5,617 bases of DNA from Candidatus Altimarinota bacterium (GTDB lineage Bacteria > Patescibacteriota > Gracilibacteria > UBA1369 > LOWO2-01-FULL-3). The stretch spans positions 6,219-11,835 of the forward strand of contig JAOZTS010000030.1 of assembly GCA_029939035.1 (NCBI GenBank), written 5' to 3'. The notes beneath the pieces are model-generated. The model saw only the letters and a program-made list of their open reading frames with translations. It was not told where the DNA came from and searched no databases. The translations under genes were made by a program, and so were the position numbers. The first letter of the stretch is position 1, and every line of letters starts with the position of its first letter. Positions 1-4,056 of this stretch are shown in pieces.

Positions 1-375
1 AATTTTAGACAGGGGAATTTGGTAAAATTAGATATTTTGGTGGCTGATGATCGTGTTGACGCGTTGAGTTTGATTTTGCATAAAGATGAAGCTTTTTATA
101 TGGGAAGAGATCTTACTAAAAAATTGAAGGGTATAATTCCGAGAGCAAACTTTGTTATACCTATTCAAGCTGCAGTTGGAGCGAAAATTGTTGCTCGTGA
201 AACGCTTTCAGCATTCCGTAAAGATGTTACTGCAAAGCTTTATGGTGGTGATGTGACTCGTAAGAACAAACTTTTGAAAAAACAGAAAGCTGGTAAAAAG
301 AGAATGAAAATGATGGGGAAGGTGCAATTACCTCAAGAGGCGTTCCTCGCTGTTCTCAAAAGGGATTCAAAATAG
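1..375 (+). CDS. lepA: Elongation factor 4 (LepA), C-terminal fragment
   Basis: This is the last 124 codons of the ribosome-bound translation GTPase LepA/EF4, which in other bacteria acts on ribosomes in back-translocation or initiation-related steps. The frame is open from base 1 (reading [13 protein letters not shown]), so the TTG at base 19 is an internal Leu and not a start. The visible part corresponds to the end of domain V and the LepA-specific C-terminal domain. Family hallmarks include VDALS, the [16 protein letters not shown] segment, RKDV followed by YGGDVTRK, the basic [11 protein letters not shown] stretch, and the terminal [12 protein letters not shown] typical LepA is about 600 residues, so the GTPase and EF-G-like domains lie upstream of the window. 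The gene ends with TAG at 373-375. The next gene's predicted -35 box lies inside this 3' end. No intrinsic terminator was seen after the stop. Confidence 0.96.
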   Translation, partial: NFRQGNLVKLDILVADDRVDALSLILHKDEAFYMGRDLTKKLKGIIPRANFVIPIQAAVGAKIVARETLSAFRKDVTAKLYGGDVTRKNKLLKKQKAGKKRMKMMGKVQLPQEAFLAVLKRDSK

Positions 376-394
376 GGCTGCTTTATGCTATAAT
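366..394 (+). promoter_or_regulatory. Sigma70-type promoter of the transglutaminase-like gene
   Basis: A perfect TATAAT (389-394) is preceded by TGC, giving an extended -10 (TGnTATAAT, 386-394). Seventeen bases upstream of the -10 lies TTCAAA (366-371), which matches the -35 consensus at 4 of 6 positions and sits inside the end of lepA. Transcription would start near base 401, leaving only about 15 nt before the ATG at 416. A small inverted repeat, GCTA-TAAT-TAGC (387-398), brackets the -10. Confidence 0.65.
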
Positions 395-415
395 TAGCTG
401 AAGTAAAAATAAAAT

Positions 416-1678
416 ATGTGGAAATTTCTCAAATGGTTTTTCGGACTTTTCTCCTCATGTGTTAACTCTTTCGAGAGAAAAGTTGATAGATTTTTCGGAC
501 GAATAAAGTCGACTGATAGTATTTCTAGTATAAGAAAAGAGCTTTTGAGTTTGATGAATAAGAATTTAATAGTTGTGAATGTTTGGATGGAGAAAAAATT
601 TCGTGGGTATAATTATCTTACAAAAAAGATTCGGAGAAAAATGTATGAGGATGAAAAGAAGATTGTGGCAAAATGGGACGAATTTACAAAACAAAATCCA
701 ATCAAGGATGAAGATGTGAAAGCTGAGTTGGAGGCCAAGGGGCTTACTTTTCCGACTGGGCAGGAGGAGCAGGTGAAGTGCATATATAGTATTATGAGGT
801 TCTTGGAGCCGGGCAAGTATTATAAGTATATAAAGACTGCTAGTTTTGGAAAACTGGTGCGTGATCCAAATGAAAGGGTGCTGGAAGGGGATTGTAACCA
901 GATTGTCACGCTTTATTCTTATCTTTATTCCACTAAGTTCCCTATTGAGGATTTGAGAATAAAATTGCTTCCTGAACACGTTTGTCTGCATTTCAGAAAT
1001 ATTGATATAGAAGCTACGAATGGGACTTTTCAAAAATATACTGAGAATAAGGATGTGCTCCCAATAACTGAAATTATTTCGACGAATTTACTGGATTTGT
1101 TGGATTTCCGAGAGGGTGTGCAGGAAATTACACCAAGAGTCGTAGTGAAAAGTGCGCAATTGGCTTATGCTATTAGTAGTTTGAAATCATTGGTAGCAAA
1201 AAATCTAGAAGTTGCTTATCAAAATTTGGCTTCTGGAGCGCTTCGGGCAAACGATTTCGAAACTGGTATCTTTTATCTTACTAAGACTAATAATAGAGAG
1301 GCTCTGCACAATGCTTACAGAAATGCGACTATTTACTATATGGAAAATAAGAATTTTGCTAAGGCGAAGTTGTATGCGAGCAAAAGTGGAATGGGGGATT
1401 TGGAGAAGTCTGTGAAGTACAATGAGGGAATTTATTACTTTAAGGAGGGGAGTATCGACAAGGCTTTGAGTATTTTTACAAGTATTGGTGACGAGGAAAT
1501 GAAGAAGGCATGCTATGGGAAGAAGTACAATGAATTGGTAAAACAGGTTTCTGGTGATAAAACTTTGGATGATATAAAAAGGCACAAGTCTGCATACAAT
1601 AAAATGCTTCAGTTAGCCCAAAAGATGGGCGATAGTGGGCTTGCTCAAAGTGTTAGGGATACTTTGAAACAAATCTAA
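416..1678 (+). CDS. Transglutaminase-like protein with C-terminal TPR-like repeats
   Basis: A 420-residue protein of unknown specific role. Residues 155-205 look like a transglutaminase/SirB1-type papain-fold core. C160 lies in EGDCNQIVTLYSYLY (nucleophile position), H188 in LLPEHVCLHF, and an acidic residue follows in IDIEATNG. E199 aligns best with the family's acidic-x-x-N-G motif, with D197 as the alternative. From about residue 264 to 375 the sequence is helical with TPR-like spacing, e.g. AYQNLASGALRANDFETGIFYL, then ATIYYMENKNFAKAKLYASK, then NEGIYYFKEGSIDKALSIF. The N-terminus (MWKFLKWFFGLF) is basic and aromatic. It is too short for a clear membrane span but could lie against the membrane. 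Such proteins can be proteases, amidases or inactive peptide binders, and nothing here decides which. The ATG at 416 is the first start after the promoter. No strong Shine-Dalgarno is present; a weak GAAG lies 12 nt upstream. Stop is TAA. Confidence 0.75.
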   Translation: MWKFLKWFFGLFSSCVNSFERKVDRFFGRIKSTDSISSIRKELLSLMNKNLIVVNVWMEKKFRGYNYLTKKIRRKMYEDEKKIVAKWDEFTKQNPIKDEDVKAELEAKGLTFPTGQEEQVKCIYSIMRFLEPGKYYKYIKTASFGKLVRDPNERVLEGDCNQIVTLYSYLYSTKFPIEDLRIKLLPEHVCLHFRNIDIEATNGTFQKYTENKDVLPITEIISTNLLDLLDFREGVQEITPRVVVKSAQLAYAISSLKSLVAKNLEVAYQNLASGALRANDFETGIFYLTKTNNREALHNAYRNATIYYMENKNFAKAKLYASKSGMGDLEKSVKYNEGIYYFKEGSIDKALSIFTSIGDEEMKKACYGKKYNELVKQVSGDKTLDDIKRHKSAYNKMLQLAQKMGDSGLAQSVRDTLKQI

Positions 1679-1685
1679 TATTTGG

Positions 1686-1713
1686 TTGACTTTTATATTT
1701 TTTTGAATATAAT
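1686..1713 (+). promoter_or_regulatory. trpR promoter
   Basis: TTGACT (1686-1691, 5 of 6 to the -35 consensus) and a perfect TATAAT (1708-1713) are separated by 16 bp. The predicted transcript start is near 1720, about 18 nt before the trpR ATG. This is the best canonical promoter in the window. Its -10 box and start region are covered by the palindrome at 1712-1733. Confidence 0.8.
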
Positions 1714-1733
1714 GTTTCTATTAATAGAAACAT
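1712..1733. promoter_or_regulatory. 22-bp perfect palindrome, probable TrpR operator
   Basis: The half-site ATGTTTCTATT is followed directly by its exact reverse complement, 11 + 11 bp with no spacer and no mismatch. It overlaps the last two bases of the trpR -10 box and covers the expected transcription start, ending 4 bp before the ATG. A bound dimer there would block RNA polymerase. TrpR dimers bind palindromes and E. coli trpR is autoregulated, so autorepression is the natural reading. The core CTATTAATAG resembles but is not the E. coli trp operator core (CTAGTTAACTAG). The RNA could also form a hairpin, but without a T-run it is not a terminator. Confidence 0.75.
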
Positions 1734-1737
1734 CGAT

Positions 1738-2031
1738 ATGGATAAATATTTGAAGGAACTGTGTACGCTGATTGCTGAAACAGATTCCTCTAAAAAAGCA
1801 GAAAAATTGCTAGAAGACATTCTTACGGAGAGTGAGCTCCGAGATGTCTCAAAGCGATTGCAGATCGTGAAGCGCTTGTATAAGGGCGAAACTCAAAGGA
1901 AGATCGCGAAAGATTTGGGTGTAAGTTTGTGCAAAGTTACTCGTGGTTCTCATGAGATAAAGTACGGACATGGAGGTTTTAAATTGTTAAAAAATTGGTG
2001 GCAAGAAAATTATAGCCGCAGTAGGTGTTGA
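1738..2031 (+). CDS. trpR: Trp repressor family transcriptional regulator (TrpR)
   Basis: A 97-residue TrpR-family DNA-binding protein; E. coli TrpR has 108. The family represses transcription as a dimer loaded with L-tryptophan. The helix-turn-helix spans about residues 50-75 (GETQRKIAKDLGVSLCKVTRGS). By alignment to the E. coli protein by eye, T30 matches T44, R40 matches R54, R69 matches R84 and G70 matches G85, which form the Trp pocket. S88, which contacts the ligand amino group, is replaced by E73. The YGHGGFKLL segment after the TRGS motif recalls the related YerC/YecD group, so ligand identity is probable rather than certain. W87 and W88 are consecutive TGG codons (1996-2001). It has its own promoter and palindrome. 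The ATG at 1738 is only about 18 nt from the predicted transcript start and has no Shine-Dalgarno. Stop is TGA. No tryptophan biosynthesis gene is in the window. Confidence 0.9.
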   Translation: MDKYLKELCTLIAETDSSKKAEKLLEDILTESELRDVSKRLQIVKRLYKGETQRKIAKDLGVSLCKVTRGSHEIKYGHGGFKLLKNWWQENYSRSRC

Positions 2032-2053
2032 TTTTCTTTAAATGAAATTCTCG

Positions 2054-2085
2054 AAACCGCTGCGATGTAAGTAGCGGTTTTTTTT
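2054..2085 (+). terminator. Intrinsic terminator after trpR
   Basis: AAACCGCTGC (2054-2063) pairs with GTAGCGGTTT (2071-2080), giving a 10-bp stem with one G-T wobble and a 7-nt loop, followed by a run of T to 2085. It begins 22 nt after the trpR stop and ends 21 nt before the radical SAM start, so it separates the two genes unless it is bypassed. Confidence 0.88.
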
Positions 2086-2090
2086 ATTAT

Positions 2091-2096
2091 TATAAA
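2091..2096 (+). promoter_or_regulatory. Weak candidate -10 box for the radical SAM gene
   Basis: TATAAA lies 10 nt before the ATG at 2107. No recognisable -35 sits at 16-18 bp, and the predicted start would fall almost on the ATG, making a leaderless mRNA. The region is simply AT-rich, so this may not be a promoter. The alternative is expression by readthrough of the preceding terminator. Confidence 0.25.
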
Positions 2097-2106
2097 TTTA
2101 AATATC

Positions 2107-3321
2107 ATGACTAGTAATGAAGCAAGTTTTTACGGGCAGACTGAGGCTCCAGCTGAGGCCCAAAGTGAAGGAAGTCAATTCAGAGAGCAGGGTGACAGCG
2201 GAAATCAAAGTTTTGCTATCGAACTGGTTCCTGGATATAGATGTCAGTTGAATTGTGGGCCATGTTTTAAAAGTACAATGCAGTGTACTGGTGCAGAAAA
2301 TGAAATGCCAACTCTAGAGGTTGAAGATTATGTAAGGCAAGCTTGTGAGGAGGGGTTTCAGGAAATTGTAATTATTGGTGGGGAGCCCACATTGCATAGG
2401 GATGTTTATAGAATTATTAGGCACGTGAGAGGCTTGGGGCTTTCTCCAATACTTTGTACGAATGGTTATCCTTTTGCGAAGGAGGAAAAAGCAAAGGAGT
2501 TGGAGGGGACTGGAACTACGGTTGTGACTCATGCTTATTTTCCAGGAGGTGATGAGGTTATTGATGAATTTAGTGGAAAGGAGGGATATGCTCAGACTTT
2601 GAAGAAAGCAATTGATAATTTGAAGCAAGTTGAAGATGTGACTCTTGTGATGGAAATGCCTTTGACAGATTTGATGTATCCACATGCTTTTGATTTTTTT
2701 AAGCATTGTAGGGAAACAGATGTGATTCCTTTTATTGAAATTAGTAGATCTCGTGATAACGGGGCGCCTACGACGAATGTCACTCCGGAGCAAGTTGCTG
2801 AGCTTTTTGAAAAGATGAGGCAGTTTGATGAAGCGAATTATCCAGATTTGGCGGATAAAGTTATTACTCCACCTGCTTATGGGAATAAATGTACGATGAC
2901 TAAGACTGGTTTGCATGTGAAGAATTTTGCAACTAGTGAGCATGGCGTTTATTCTTGTTGTGCGCAGGGTGTGAGCCATGGGGATTTACGGAAACAGTCT
3001 TTGAAGGAGATTATGAGAAGTTCGACATTAGCGATTTTTAGGGATCAGGATCGATATATTGTGGGGCCCTGTGTTGATTGTGAGGAGTATGATATCTGTC
3101 AGGGAGGTTGTAGGGGAGAGGCGTATCTGAAATTTGGTTGTCCTAGAGCCAGTTCTCCCTCTTGCCATTTAATTCCTGAGGAAGTTCGTAATGATAGGAG
3201 TATAATGGCTCCAGAAAATTGTGATGGATGTCCTGCGGAGGATTGTGGTAATTGTTCTTTGGAAGAGGAGCCAGTAGAATTTAACGTTTTGAGAAATGAA
3301 AGAGCTTATGCACAGCACTAA
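2107..3321 (+). CDS. Radical SAM/SPASM domain protein with cysteine-rich tail
   Basis: A 404-residue radical SAM enzyme. Residues 1-36 are a low-complexity Gln/Glu/Ser/Ala-rich leader. The radical SAM core starts at SFAIELVPGYRC and has the canonical CX3CX2C cluster motif (C46, C50, C53) plus the SAM-binding GGEP at 91-94. A SPASM auxiliary-cluster domain follows. C262 and C284/C285 precede the typical CX2CX5CX3C (C322, C325, C331, C335), and C353 closes it. Beyond SPASM is a further CX2CX4CX2C motif (C372, C375, C380, C383), which could bind zinc or another cluster. SPASM enzymes mostly modify peptides or proteins, or build peptide-derived cofactors; the substrate here is unknown. No other in-frame ATG, GTG or TTG occurs before the core, so the ATG at 2107 is favoured although it lacks a Shine-Dalgarno. 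The 3' end overlaps the DUF169 gene, suggesting translational coupling. Confidence 0.9.
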   Translation: MTSNEASFYGQTEAPAEAQSEGSQFREQGDSGNQSFAIELVPGYRCQLNCGPCFKSTMQCTGAENEMPTLEVEDYVRQACEEGFQEIVIIGGEPTLHRDVYRIIRHVRGLGLSPILCTNGYPFAKEEKAKELEGTGTTVVTHAYFPGGDEVIDEFSGKEGYAQTLKKAIDNLKQVEDVTLVMEMPLTDLMYPHAFDFFKHCRETDVIPFIEISRSRDNGAPTTNVTPEQVAELFEKMRQFDEANYPDLADKVITPPAYGNKCTMTKTGLHVKNFATSEHGVYSCCAQGVSHGDLRKQSLKEIMRSSTLAIFRDQDRYIVGPCVDCEEYDICQGGCRGEAYLKFGCPRASSPSCHLIPEEVRNDRSIMAPENCDGCPAEDCGNCSLEEEPVEFNVLRNERAYAQH

Positions 3322-3967
3322 ACCTGTGTCAGTTAGGTTTTTGAATCGAATTAGCAAGGGAGAGAAGTTGTCCCAGGATCTTTATTGCACAGCTATTTCC
3401 AGATGTGCAAAGAAAGGTAAAAAAGTGATTATTGAAGTTGAAAAGCATCGGTGTAGTGGGGGAAATTACTTTGTGGGTAATTCTGATGTTGATGCTGAGG
3501 AAATTGGAGATGTTTATATTGATAAAGAAAAAGTGTTTGGTAATAAAAGGGATCTGGGAAAATTTCTCCGGTTGGCTGGTAGAAATCCGGTGAAGTCTAA
3601 ATATGTAGTTTTTGAACCTGGGATAAGCGAAAAAGCTGATGTTGTGGTTTTATTGTTGAATCCGGATGATGCTGGACGGATATTGGGGATGAATGCATAT
3701 TTGGGGAATTTTGAAGTGGATATTGTGCCTGCAATTTCGACATGTGCTTCACTTTACAGACCTTTGATAAAGAAAAAAGCTATACATGTAAATTTTATCG
3801 ATTATTTTGATAGGAAATATCAGTGTAAAGGCTTTTTCGAAAAATCAGAGCTAATTGTGAGTATGACCTTAGGCATCTACAAAAAGATGAGCAAAATATT
3901 TGTACAAACTTCTCATGGAGGCAATTCTCCGAAAAATATGGAGATTTTCAAAGTTCCGAAGCTATAA
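3296..3967 (+). CDS. DUF169 family protein
   Basis: A 223-residue protein recognised as DUF169 from its motif pattern. PVSVRFLNR lies near the N-terminus, AISRCAKKGKKVIIEVEKHRCSGGNYFVG at about 33-61 carries the family's C-x-GG motif with C37 and C53, ADVVVLLLNPDDAGRIL falls at 114-130, and the ISTCASLYRPL region contains C150. The family's biochemical function is not established; the conserved cysteines make metal or cofactor binding conceivable. No signal peptide or membrane span is seen, so it is probably cytoplasmic. The first ATG (3296) overlaps the radical SAM gene by 26 nt. Met5 at 3308 is an alternative start with a 14-nt overlap. Neither has a good Shine-Dalgarno, so translation probably depends on ribosomes finishing the upstream gene. 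The overlap argues that the two products work together. Stop is TAA. Confidence 0.8.
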   Translation: MKELMHSTKPVSVRFLNRISKGEKLSQDLYCTAISRCAKKGKKVIIEVEKHRCSGGNYFVGNSDVDAEEIGDVYIDKEKVFGNKRDLGKFLRLAGRNPVKSKYVVFEPGISEKADVVVLLLNPDDAGRILGMNAYLGNFEVDIVPAISTCASLYRPLIKKKAIHVNFIDYFDRKYQCKGFFEKSELIVSMTLGIYKKMSKIFVQTSHGGNSPKNMEIFKVPKL

Positions 3968-3972
3968 CACGA

Positions 3973-4020
3973 CGATTGGATTTGCCAACCCGTGTACCCT
4001 TATATAAATCCTCGTTTTTT
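3973..4020 (+). terminator. Candidate intrinsic terminator after the DUF169 gene
   Basis: CGA (3973-3975) and GGATTT (3978-3983) pair with AAATCC (4006-4011) and TCG (4012-4014), a 9-bp stem with a 2-nt bulge and a 22-nt loop, directly followed by six T (4015-4020). The large loop and modest GC make it weaker than the trpR terminator. It lies just after the DUF169 stop, and its T-run touches the next promoter. A competing small hairpin (ACACG 3967-3971 with CGTGT 3991-3995, TTGG 3976-3979 with CCAA 3985-3988) uses overlapping bases. Confidence 0.45.
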
Positions 4021-4028
4021 GGTATAAT
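4020..4028 (+). promoter_or_regulatory. Extended -10 promoter of the substrate-binding protein gene
   Basis: TGGTATAAT is a perfect extended -10 element. At the usual distance the -35 region (around 4000-4005) matches poorly, as is common for extended -10 promoters. The start would fall near 4035, about 22 nt before the ATG at 4057. Confidence 0.6.
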
Positions 4029-4032
4029 ATAG

Positions 4033-4054
4033 GGATTTTATTGAAGCAAAATCC
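4033..4054. repeat. Inverted repeat in the substrate-binding protein leader
   Basis: GGATTTT (4033-4039) and AAAATCC (4048-4054) are exact 7-bp arms around an 8-nt loop. The repeat spans from about the predicted transcription start to 2 nt before the start codon. It could be a repressor site or a hairpin hiding the start. The arms are AT-rich and chance occurrence is possible. Confidence 0.4.
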
Positions 4055-4056
4055 GA

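Noticed and set aside
19..375. Small gene starting at TTG 19
   Set aside because: The frame is open to base 1 and the upstream residues continue the LepA sequence, so this is the tail of a longer gene.
387..398. GCTATAATTAGC as a second TrpR site at the promoter of the transglutaminase-like gene
   Set aside because: Its core matches the trpR palindrome at 8 of 10 positions, but it is not a true palindrome, lacks the outer bases, and the match comes largely from the TATAAT box itself.
566..1585. Open frames of 67-155 codons on the minus strand and one 67-codon plus-strand frame (1212-1415) within the transglutaminase-like gene
   Set aside because: All are overlapped by a better-supported frame, show no family features and lack plausible start signals.
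2029..2070. TGA of trpR read as glycine, as in Gracilibacteria or Absconditabacteria, extending the protein to TAA at 2068
   Set aside because: No other gene in the window has an in-frame TGA over roughly 1,600 codons, and the extension would run into the terminator stem.
2314..2979. 221-codon open frame on the minus strand inside the radical SAM gene
   Set aside because: Its translation has no recognisable motif, it lies wholly antisense to a well-supported enzyme gene, and long antisense frames arise from the codon bias of the real gene.
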